Below are positions 22,490-31,400 of a stretch of 64,000 nucleotides of DNA, in pieces (the stretch's first letter is position 1; each line of letters opens with the position of its first letter). Origin of the DNA: Lasiosphaeris hirsuta (taxonomy: Eukaryota; Ascomycota; Sordariomycetes; Sordariales; Lasiosphaeriaceae); the NCBI GenBank assembly GCA_030549175.1, contig JAUKUA010000008.1, forward strand, positions 868,001 through 932,000, read 5' to 3'. The notes beneath the pieces are model-generated. The model did no database searches, was not told where the DNA came from, and worked only from the letters and a program-made list of their open reading frames with translations. The position numbers were made by a program, and so were the translations under genes.

Positions 22490-23800
22490 TGGTTAATAGA
22501 GCTCTGGGTACGGCCACGGGCCAAGCCGAGATCTTTAACACTATTAACAAGTAAGAACGACTTGCCTAGCAGACCCAGCTCGGGCTAGGTAACATTACTA
22601 GACTTCAGAATTATTATAGACGGCTACTTAACCTCAGTATCGTAGTTGGAGCCAAAGAGTTGGCTAAAAGATCAATATGACGCTTTAGTAGGTCTTTCAA
22701 GCTATAGACCTCCTAGTTATCATAGTTACCCCTTTAGAAGACTTAGACCCTGGTGTTCTCTAGAGTCTAGCTTCAGCCGTGATAAATAGTCATGGCTAGG
22801 CCTAACGGGTAGCTATAAGTTACGAAAGGAACCTGCTTTATAATAAGACGTCAACTATAGTATTAGCGACTCCGTAACCAACGTAAGCACTAAGGACGTG
22901 AGAGAGCCTTTGTAGTAATGGTTATGGTATCATTTAAGCTATAGAAGTAATGTTACATGGTAGAATATAGATAGCTTAAATAGGTTAGTCAGTTGTGCGC
23001 AGTCCCTGCGCTCAATTGAGCACAGGGGGTGCACTGCCATGTAATGGCAGTGCACCCACTAAACTGATTGCTAACGGGCCATCAATCAACTATCCACACA
23101 CTAAGAGCAATCATTACACTTCATTTTTACCCTCAGCAAGTAAGTATCAATACCAGCTATAGACTAATGAAGATAGTTAGCGATATTTAGTTTAAAGACC
23201 TTAATTTATAAAACGTAAGGGATAATGCTACGGTCCGGAATGGATCGCTTTGGTTCGCATCATTTGGGGTGACCCTTCACTGTACACTGGCATAGCATTT
23301 GTATGGTAGTGTAAATGATTTGTAAAAGAATGGCCCGTTGGTAATCAGTCTGGCGGATACACTGCCATTATATCGCAGTGTACCCCCTGTGCTCAATAGA
23401 GCGTAGGGACTACGTACAATAGACTAACCTATCTAAGCTATTTACATTTTTCCACGTAACAGATAAGTAGCTTAATGGAGATTCGAAACTAACGAGAAGC
23501 TAAGATAGATTCTTAAGTATCTTAGTATTCTTATATATCTTGTACACAGCCTTCTAAATAAAAGAGAGAAGTACGTTACGACGGATTTTTGATAGGAATA
23601 AGCTCCCTGGTTGTTTTAGAACAGACCTAGAAAGATTATAAATCACGAAGTATTGTATCTATCATTATCCTATCATTCCATCTTCCTGAAACATCTTCTC
23701 TACAAATTACAATCTATGCGGCCGAGTTATAATTAGTCACAGCTCTGTAGTCTGATTCTTTACATGATTACAATAAGTCTACTTCCGTTGGCCCAACCAC
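22490..23800 (+). mobile_element. Second, decayed copy of the inverted-repeat family
   Basis: About 22500-22930 aligns with the left arm at 1980-2330, and about 23470-23790 aligns with the centre at 2380-2800, in the same order and orientation. Relative to the first copy it is AT-enriched by C-to-T and G-to-A changes. It is split by the MITE at 22972-23440. The right arm found at 2870-3345 is not visible here. Confidence 0.6.
22972..23440. mobile_element. 469-bp MITE with about 109-bp terminal inverted repeats
   Basis: Left arm 22972-23080 and right arm 23332-23440 are reverse complements with roughly 15 percent mismatches. Each arm contains an inner palindrome (CACTGCCATGTAATGGCAGTG in the left arm) and the block GAGCACAGGGGGTGCACTGCC. 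The 250-bp interior has no coding frame. A TA dinucleotide lies symmetrically in TTAGTC and GACTAA near the ends, which would fit a Tc1/mariner-type target site, but the complementarity continues past it, so the exact ends are uncertain. Confidence 0.75.
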
Positions 23801-24043
23801 CAGCGCTCTCTCCGAGACAGCGCTCAATAACGACCATAACTACGATCACTCCGAATTGCCCCATGCCAGCAGCCGCTCACGAAAACTAGACATGGTCGGG
23901 CCAGATGCTCTCACCCATTATCCACGCATCCATTATAAACTCGGCAACCTATGTAGGTGACTTGCTTGTACCTACTATATGTCACTAGTAGTCTCGAAAT
24001 TGTCTGAGCTAATGGCTAGCATGTACTAATAGCCTTGACGCCC
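23801..24043. other. Intergenic, no gene seen
   Basis: Short stretch between repeat debris and the 3' end of the small secreted protein gene (-). Nothing recognisable. Confidence 0.4.
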
Positions 24044-24712
24044 TTATGACTTTGCTTGGAAAAGTGCTTTAACCCGATTGTACTGATCCCAGTTCAAGTT
24101 GGTCCACTGCAAACAATCGTCCCCACAAGCAAAAGGAGGGGTTCCACCGCCCTGAGTAACAGGGTCGAGCCAAGGAGTTGCCGAGATACAAGGGTACGGG
24201 ATCCGTCGAACGCGGATATCGGGGACAGCTGAGCCTCTGTGTCAGTCTCGCTAGGTTGTCAAGAGACCATAGCATAGGGTTAGCTATAACTTACATTTGC
24301 CAGTGTTGACCGAGTTGATTTGAACCGTCTTGCCGCGGATTGCATTGCAACAGTTGTCAACAACGTTCTGGGGCACTCCGTTGGGGGCTCTCGGGCAGGA
24401 CTGGCGCTTTTCCGCTAGCGTGGACGACTCGGTGTCCCTAGCAGCAATATCGTTGTCGCTACGAGTGAGGAAAACTGCCTCAGCTTCCGAGCCCGAGTTA
24501 ACAGCGGCGCGGCCCTCGATGGAGGGAATGTCGCTGCGATCGCTGTGGCCGGCTGGGCCCCGGGCTGGGCGGGCATCGATCAGGTCGCGCTTGAGCACTG
24601 AGCCTACGACCGCGCCGATCAGTGGCCAACCGAACTCAATGGGCCAGATGGCAACGCTGGTCTGGACCAGGGCAAGGCCTGTAACAAAACTAGCCGCCTT
24701 CTTGATTTGCAT
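24044..24712 (-). CDS. Small secreted protein, 200 aa
   Basis: Two exons, 24712-24295 and 24228-24044, with a 66-nt phase-1 intron (donor GTAAGT, branch-like CTAAC, acceptor CAG); they join to a 200-aa product ending at TAA 24044-24046. The N-terminus (MQIKKAASFVTGLALVQTSVA) is a signal peptide. Residues 20-105 are polar and hold an apparent propeptide ending in a dibasic EKR site. The mature part is Cys-containing: SCPRAPNGVPQNVVDNCCNA in exon 1 and IPYPC, FACGDDCLQWTNLNW in exon 2, so three disulfides are possible. The length, export signal, Kex2-like site and cysteines fit a secreted effector-like or cell-wall protein of filamentous fungi. I do not know its function. The first exon alone would read on to a nearby stop, but the spliced form continues a plausible conserved domain and is preferred. 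Confidence 0.75.
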
Positions 24713-26215
24713 GATGGGCGGCTTGGTTAAAAAGATGACTTGGTGTTCATTAACTTGTGAAGTGAAGATGATGGTTTGAACGAAGCGAATCAGTTCTGAT
24801 GAAGGAGGTGTCTGCCGGCTTTTATGCTTTGTTTTTTGTCTCTCTTGTTCTCAGCCCAGAGGTCTGGCGCCGGCGGCTGTGATACCACTCCCGGATAGTC
24901 GTATAAAAATTCTGGTCTGACATCAAGGCAAGTAAATCAGCAGCGCAAGATCGGCCATAGCTTTCCCCAGAGTGACGAAGGTAGTTAGGGGCCATCACAG
25001 CTGACGTCTCATCAACATCATCTTGGGTCCTTCGTATAGGATTTGCCTAATTGCACGGACACTGCTTATTTAGTTACGATGATTATGAAACCCATGGGAT
25101 TGGCGGTGGTTTCATTTTACACTATTTACTAAATCATGTAAGTCGCTGACTGATGTGGGAATCGAATGTCGCGTGGCTGTGGAATGTAATCAATAATGTA
25201 ACCATATACGTTCTCGAATTCATGGTGGGTTACTAGTACGGAAGCTCGTATGTAGAGTAGTATTGGAAAGACGCGGGGTAAAGCTTCCTGATTTTCACCT
25301 ATACCATTAGCTTACGTTACCAATTTATTGGAAGATAAAGGAGTAAAACAAGTATTGGAGACTGAACGCATGTGAATATCTCCCGGTATCCCTGGAAGGC
25401 AAATGCTGACGGTCTAGTAACTGAGAGGTTCTTTATTTGCCCTCTAGCCCAATTAGGCGCGAGCTTGGACATGAAAACCACCATGAACATAATAGAGTCA
25501 CTGAAACTTCTTCAGGGTTACTATAAGCTAGGCCGGTCTTGCATTGGATGTTGCCTGTCTTAAAGTCTGAAGTGTGGTACTATCTGCGGGAAACGGCGTG
25601 ATGTAATTTGGAAGGAGGGGACCTAGCTACCTACTTCTAAATGTTGTCAACCTGCATTTGGTACCTCCAGCGTCTGGTACTCCGTGTCGGGGCCGCTTTT
25701 TAGGTTAAGAGTAGTGGTGTGGGAGCTAGGGAGCCAGACAGCGGTGAAGTTGGGGAGTCGCTATCCGTATACACGGCCGTATTTTGGCTTGAGTAAGCCC
25801 AGGGCAGATGGCAGGGCAGATGGCAGGGTGGATGGTGGGGTACATGGTATCGTGGAAGGGAGGGCAAATGGCTGGGCGGATAGCAGGGGGGCGCTGCGCC
25901 TTACGCTTACAAGAGAGAACTCAACCCTTTAACGTGCAGCGCGGGCCGGTCTGACACACAGTCTTGGCTGTGGGATCACACGTCACCCCAACTCAAAGTC
26001 CATTTCCAAAGAGTGGGACTGCGCATCTCCAATACCTTGATCTCCCCCGCAAAGTGTTGGTCAGAGTGCTCCGCCAAGATTCACAGCTAGGAGTTGAAGG
26101 GGAACTTTTGTGTTTGGCAACTACAACTTGCCCACTCCCCCTCTGATCATGGACACCGGTGCTGCAAAAAGTTTTGTGAGCCACAGCCCACAGATCTGAT
26201 TTCACATCTCGCATC
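24713..26215. other. Intergenic, shared upstream region
   Basis: Lies between the divergent secreted-protein (-) and MBOAT (+) genes. A 63-codon frame at 25372-25563 and a 60-codon frame at 25964-26146 have no motif. A degenerate 12-bp repeat is listed separately. Confidence 0.4.
25796..25888. repeat. Degenerate 12-bp minisatellite
   Basis: About seven imperfect copies of a GGCAGGGCAGAT-like unit. Read in one frame they give a four-residue GRAD/GRVD pattern, but I see no gene around them. Confidence 0.7.
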
Positions 26216-27481
26216 ATGGATTCAGACAGCCCATACCCCGGGTTTTCCCAGTACCAGTCCCTCGTGCACCTCGCTTTCGCCAACGCTCTCATCTTAGTCG
26301 CCATATACACACCACACAGCCTCCGCCCTATCCTCCTCCTCCCAACATGGGCCTTTTTTGGCACATCCTTTATGACGATCCATTACCTCCCCGTGGGAAG
26401 GGGACTTCTCTACAACGTCGGTATATACATCACCATTGCAAGCCTCCTCTGGCCCGTCGGCCTCTTCACCGCCGAGCCTATCAAGGTTTTCGTTGTTGTC
26501 GCGGACGGCAAAGCACGCCCCGTTCGCCGTTGGAATCTACGCCAGGCCTACCGTATATACAATAACCCCCGCAAACTCCCCGACCGGCCCAATTCTTCTT
26601 CCCCGCCGACGGCAGGAGCGCTAGTCTGGTTTGTTGTGCGCCGCCTCCTCCAGATTTCTGGTCTGATGGTTCTGTACGGTACCGTTACGGTCCTCATCTT
26701 CACCGTCGGCGGTCTCTTATATATGGAACCCTCTGACTTTACTCCTGAGCGGGAGCCCCTTTTGTCCATACGAGACTCATGGGACCTACGCATCCGCTGT
26801 TCGGTTCTGGTCTTCTGGGTCATGCAGGGTGTCATCCCACTACAAATTGTCCACTTTCTCCTCTCCATTGTCTTCGTCTCAATTTTGCGTGTCGACGGGC
26901 CCGACGAGTGGCCGCCGCTGTTTTCGAGTCCACTTGAGGCTTTCACACTCAAAAGGTACTGGGGTATCTTTTGGCATCGCCTGTTCTCGCCCGGGGCCGT
27001 GACATGGGCGAGGTTTGTGGCAAGAAGAGGTCTGCGACTGCCCCCTGGAAGTACAATGGAGAAGGTACTTGTGCCGTTTATTGTGTTTTCGGTCTCGGGG
27101 GTAGCGCATGCGGCGGTCGGATGGAGGCTTGGTTATTGTTGCTTAGTTCGGGATATCAAGTTCTTTTGGTGGAACTTTGCCGCGATTTTTGCTGAGACAG
27201 TTGTCCTTAAGGGGATACGAGTGGTGTTTGTCTGGCTCCTTCGTAGAGAGAGTAAGAATAAAAATACGGGGGGTAGTGGGGACACGAGCCCGCGGTTTCA
27301 GAGGCACGGCAAGATGTTGCTAACGGTTACGACGAGGGTTGTTGGATATCTGTGGGTGCTGGTGTTTTTCCTCTGGGCAATGCCTCCTTATCTTTATCCG
27401 AAAGGATATGACTCGCTGCGCAGAAAGGGATTGGCTGTTGAACCGGAGTCTCCAGCCATTGGAGCTTTACCATGGGCATGA
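26216..27481 (+). CDS. Wax synthase-like membrane-bound O-acyltransferase (MBOAT)
   Basis: Single-exon gene for 421 aa, starting at ATG 26216. It has many hydrophobic segments: about residues 17-35, 41-58, 67-85, 137-165, 192-222, 280-300, 313-330 and 371-392. The motif RYWGIFWHRLFSPG (about 247-260) matches the conserved Trp/His block of wax-synthase-type MBOATs, and VSGVAHAAVGW contains the expected catalytic His near residue 298 within a membrane segment. Members transfer acyl or acetyl groups to hydroxyls of lipids, sterols or fungal terpenoids in the ER. The substrate cannot be deduced. No terpene cyclase, P450 or polyketide synthase is next to it, so a biosynthetic cluster is not supported, although the next gene is SRPBCC-like. 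The gene is intact and upstream sequence is separated from the secreted-protein gene by 1.5 kb. Confidence 0.85.
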   Translation: MDSDSPYPGFSQYQSLVHLAFANALILVAIYTPHSLRPILLLPTWAFFGTSFMTIHYLPVGRGLLYNVGIYITIASLLWPVGLFTAEPIKVFVVVADGKARPVRRWNLRQAYRIYNNPRKLPDRPNSSSPPTAGALVWFVVRRLLQISGLMVLYGTVTVLIFTVGGLLYMEPSDFTPEREPLLSIRDSWDLRIRCSVLVFWVMQGVIPLQIVHFLLSIVFVSILRVDGPDEWPPLFSSPLEAFTLKRYWGIFWHRLFSPGAVTWARFVARRGLRLPPGSTMEKVLVPFIVFSVSGVAHAAVGWRLGYCCLVRDIKFFWWNFAAIFAETVVLKGIRVVFVWLLRRESKNKNTGGSGDTSPRFQRHGKMLLTVTTRVVGYLWVLVFFLWAMPPYLYPKGYDSLRRKGLAVEPESPAIGALPWA

Positions 27482-28641
27482 AAACACAGACACGAGGGTA
27501 TGTAATATACACTTATTGCCTTGTCCATTGATAAACTCGCCCCTGTCTCACCGTACTAAGCTCGCCCTTTTGGAGCCGGAGGCCAAGAATATAACCCGGG
27601 AGGTTTGGGTGATGGCTCGCCCTTCTCTGTCATCATGTGGAGCGCGAGATCGTCTTCATCGCTACGGTTCTGTTTACAGATATGGCATTCGTAGAAGAGA
27701 TGACGGAGAAAGGAAACCGCCCCCAGTCAGAGCCATAGCGAGTAGCTGAGGCCATGTGGGGGGTGTAGCTGCACTCGGCAGCCTAGAATTACTCAGCTGA
27801 CCTATCTGCGGGATGAACAGGGCTAAAAGACATGGAGGGATAGGTACCCATCCTCTCTCCAAGTAATAACGGAGCTAACAGCTGCCGCACCACCCACATT
27901 TTAAAAGCGAATCACTCTGGGTCGTCTTAACTTTGGTGATTCTAGCGGAGCAACAGCATGTACTTTGCCTACCTATCTTGGGAGCTCAGCTTCCTGTTCC
28001 TTCATTTGATTCTGGGATTCCTTTTCGGCGTGCTTTCATTTCTTCCCCCCTCCACGAGGTTTCCATGATGGAGACGTATGAGGAAGGGGTCTCCTATTTA
28101 AAGACAGTTGAATTTAGACATGTGATTTAACATTCGAGAAAAAGTGGCACAAAAGTTCGTAATTCATACTCGGTTATCATCGGTTTATCACTCGGCTTTA
28201 CTCATTTGTATTTTCTCATTGACGGATTGAAAACCACCACCTAGCCCCGATCGATGGATGATTCAGCCGTAAATATTGTTTACGTGTTCTAGCCCGCCCG
28301 AGTCACATAATAAATGATCACTTTGGGGGTGGAACTAAGGTAATCTCTCTGGCTTTGGCCATTGGCGGTTAGATTGGAAGTTGTTTCACTTCTCTTTGGT
28401 TCCCATCTTACACACGGAAATTTTTTTCCTCAGGGGCTAAAGTCTACTGTCCCGACCCCGCAGTCTGCTCTCCATTATCGGCCGCTCCGGCCAATCAACA
28501 CCAGGGTTAAAAGCAAGCCACGTCCATCGCTTGATCCTATTAAACAACCCCACTCTCAACTCTCGACCCCTCTAACGATTTCATCACCACCCCCACCCGA
28601 CTCACTTATCTCCACTCATCTTTACCTTCACCTTGATCGAG
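27482..28641. other. Intergenic, no gene seen
   Basis: Frames at 27339-27749 and 28362-28739 overlap real genes or lack motifs. The last 150 bp before the next start are C-rich and pyrimidine-biased, as is usual for fungal promoters and 5' leaders. Confidence 0.4.
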
Positions 28642-29279
28642 ATGGTGGTCTTCAACCTGGGCTACACCGCCCCTATCAATCCTTCCGGCGCATCCCCCAT
28701 CCTAACCCCCTCCCAAATCTGGGCCGGTCTGCAGCGTAAGGTCCGTCACGCAGAGGAATTTGTACCCCTCTTTTCGACATGCGAAGTTCTCTCCGAGGAG
28801 CCTCCGGCAACCGAGGAGGAACCATATACCATCATTCGCCTAGTGACAGTCCGACCTGGAGCGGGGCCGCCGGGCGGGAGTCCGGCAAGTAGGGCCGGAT
28901 CCGGGGGCCCACCCGGAGGTGGCCCACCTACTGGTCAAATCCGCAACGTGTGCAAGCTCTATGCGCCGAGCAGAGTGGACTTCCTGCGGGAGGATGGGAC
29001 CAAGTTCTCGAATTATGTAACGCAGGGGCCCAGTGGCGAGGAGACGGATATGTCCATGACGTATGTGTTTGAGTGGCGGCATCCGGGGGTGCAAGCGGGT
29101 AGTGAGATTGCCAAGAGGATGGAGGCCGGGCATAAGAAGGTGAGTTAATCTTGGTTACTTATTTAGTAACACCGCGTGGAACCATGCACTGACTCTTGAG
29201 ACGGTGGTAGACTGCTAGGGAGGCCGTTGAGCAAACAATCAAGCGGATCCGGGAACTCGTCGTCGAGGGGAATCTGTAG
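28642..29279 (+). CDS. DUF1857/AtaL-like SRPBCC family protein, 188 aa
   Basis: Two exons, 28642-29139 and 29211-29279, with a 71-nt phase-0 intron (GTGAGT...TAG). The product begins MVVFNLGYTAPINPSGAS and contains LTPSQIWAGLQRKVRHAEEF, the N-terminal hallmark of the DUF1857 (AtaL-like) family, then the strand-rich middle CKLYAPSRVDFLREDG and TYVFEWRHPGVQAGSE, and ends with a C-terminal helix AREAVEQTIKRIRELVVEG supplied by exon 2. The family has the START/Bet v 1 helix-grip fold with a hydrophobic cavity; some relatives sit in natural-product clusters. Residues about 75-100 carry a Gly/Pro-rich insertion (GPPGGSPASRAGSGGPPGGG) that looks extra for the family and would form a floppy loop. The exact ligand is unknown. 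The start chosen is the first ATG; an upstream TTG is ignored. Confidence 0.85.
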
Positions 29280-30274
29280 GGCCTCAATACTCTGACAATC
29301 GATATTGACGTCGTGCCAAGGTGCCGGTCAAGTGATATGCGTAGGAGTAAGAGCCCGGTCAATTAACGACACGCTGGAACTTTGTGATGCTGCACTCTTT
29401 TTTAGCGACACGCGTGATATTTGACACAAACCACACCCCGAAAACACAAGAGAAGGGATCTCGGCTGCGTAAGGTTAATAATATTCGTCGGAGGCATTGG
29501 AATCAGATGTCAAACGATGATGGTGCGAGCATAATCTTATCAACTATTGTCTGCCGTGACGATTGAGCCAAAGGTATACCCAAGATACCCTTGATAGGTG
29601 AAGATGTCGATGCCCCGACTTATGAAGTAGGTTTTTGCCACAGAGTAACCCAAGACATGCTTCTCAGCGTCTTGTTGGCTGTCCGCAGTGGGAACGTGGA
29701 CTCATCGTCTTCAATTACGAAGGTTTCTGCTTCCTCGCTGGCCAGATCACTATCTCCAGTATTATCCTAGTAGAGGACTAGCTAAGACAAGATAGTCAGG
29801 AACGATATGTTGGCGGCTTTCGGTGCCTGGACTCTACCAGGGACCAACAGCACAGGGGGGTACCGCTCATTGACTCGACCATGAAGCCCTTTAATATAGC
29901 TTACGCCGTATAACTGCCGCGCCTTTTTGAAGTTTCTTAAAAGGAATGGCCGATTGTAGTCGTTGGTTTGACATGGTCAGGTATATACAGATTTCTCGAA
30001 TTAACGCAGAGTGGACACATCTTGGTGCAGCCATACCGAGCGTCACTTTAGTCCATGGTGGAAACAAGCCCCTAGCGCCGCTAGGATGGCCGCTTTTGTC
30101 CCCGGCTATCCAGACGTCACCACTGCCGGTTTTTTCCCATCTGGCTTTCTCACTAGCCCGTAGGCTAAGATGAATGAGTACGGCGACGAGGATGAGGCAA
30201 AGGAGTGGTGCTAGAAGGTGATAAGACCCTGAGGATCCAGAGGGATTTTGGACGAGCAGATTCGATCTCAGCTT

Positions 30275-31085
30275 TGCCAAGGGATTTATTACCAAGGCTT
30301 TCGTGTGTGAGGGAGTACCGTTACTAGCATGCACACTAGCCGGGGGGGGAGCGGCACGCTGACATCGAATCCGGCCATCCGAGGAACCTCTGGGGAAGGG
30401 GATTAACTGATGCGAGGCTGAGGGAGATGGCGTATGCGGAGAGAGTACCCCCGGGGTTGACCATGAACAGGGGTGAGTATTTCTGGTTTGTAGGAGTATT
30501 TTGGGAGGGTTTGGGAGGGTTTGGGAGAGTTTGGGAGGGTTTGGGATGGGTTTCCCCGAATTTGTTAGAGTACCTAGGAATTGCGAGCGCACATGACAAG
30601 CACCACCGGTTATCTGGCGGAGACAGAGCGAAATGGCCTTATCCCCAGGGCGTGAATGCCCCTAATATCACCACCACATCTCGTGGTCACTTTTCCAACT
30701 ATGTCTCTACATGGTGGCCTAGGTCATGGGTGAGTGGGTCCTATATCAGCGTGCCTGGTTTATTTCACCTAGGCTTTCGTGCGTGGAAGGGACGTCTTCT
30801 TAGCATGCGCTCCCGTCAAAATGGACAGCTGGCATCGGGTTTGCGACATCAGAAAATTCTGGGGAGGGGCAAAGAATATGGTAATGATCAGGAACAAGGA
30901 TGTTCGGGTACCCCAAGGAGCGTTTAGGATGGACATCACCGGATTTATTAGAGTATTAGCCATTGCAAGCATATGGAACAGGCACCATCGGTTGCCTGAC
31001 GAAGCATTGAGACAGAGAGAATGGGACTTACGCCTTGGGCGAGTCCTCTTAAAATTACCACCACATTCTGTAATTACCATTTACT
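30275..31085. repeat. Diverged tandem duplication
   Basis: Unit 1 (about 30275-30700) and unit 2 (about 30745-31085) share, in the same order, a GGCTTTCGTGYGTG box (30294, 30773), a TTAGCATGC-like box (30327, 30800), a TTAGAGTA box (30565, 30949), a CAAGCRCCAYCGGTT-like box (30598, 30980) and a TACCACCACAT box (30669, 31060). Neither unit encodes anything recognisable. Confidence 0.6.
30500..30555 (+). repeat. G-rich 10-bp minisatellite
   Basis: Five copies of TTTGGGAGGG (two with single changes) lie inside unit 1 of the tandem duplication. Each unit has two G-runs of three, so a G-quadruplex could form. Confidence 0.85.
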
Positions 31086-31400
31086 AACTGCCTGAGGAAC
31101 CAGACGGATACACATAATTTCGGACCTGTGCCAGCCTCGTCCTGTCTACCCTGCTTCCTTTTCCCGCCCAATCTTTCGGGGGGCTGGATTCTCTCGGTCT
31201 TGTCGAAGATTTCACTCCAGAAGTAAGACTCCCTAGCCGGAAGGGGTTCCCGACTCACAACCCTAAATCCAAACCCATGGGTCAGGTCCAGCTATTTAAC
31301 GACGGTACTCTAGGTAGCCAAGCGCTCTTCGTGCTTGTCGGCATCCATCCACTTATCAAGCTGCTTGGTCAAGTTCTTGGTGAATCCTTTTTCCGGGAAT
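31055..31400 (-). pseudogene. Unidentified relic reading frame with two TAG stops
   Basis: On the minus strand one frame reads FTKNLTKQLDKWMDADKHEE, then RLAT-stop-STVVK-stop-LDLTHGFGFRVVSREPLPAR and continues for about 65 residues. The composition looks like a real soluble protein on both sides of the stops, and both stops are TAG, as expected if CAG or TGG codons had mutated. I do not recognise the family. Confidence 0.35.

Noticed and set aside
25796..25888. CRISPR-like direct repeats
   Set aside because: The 12-bp units are contiguous with no spacers; it is a minisatellite, and the sequence is fungal.
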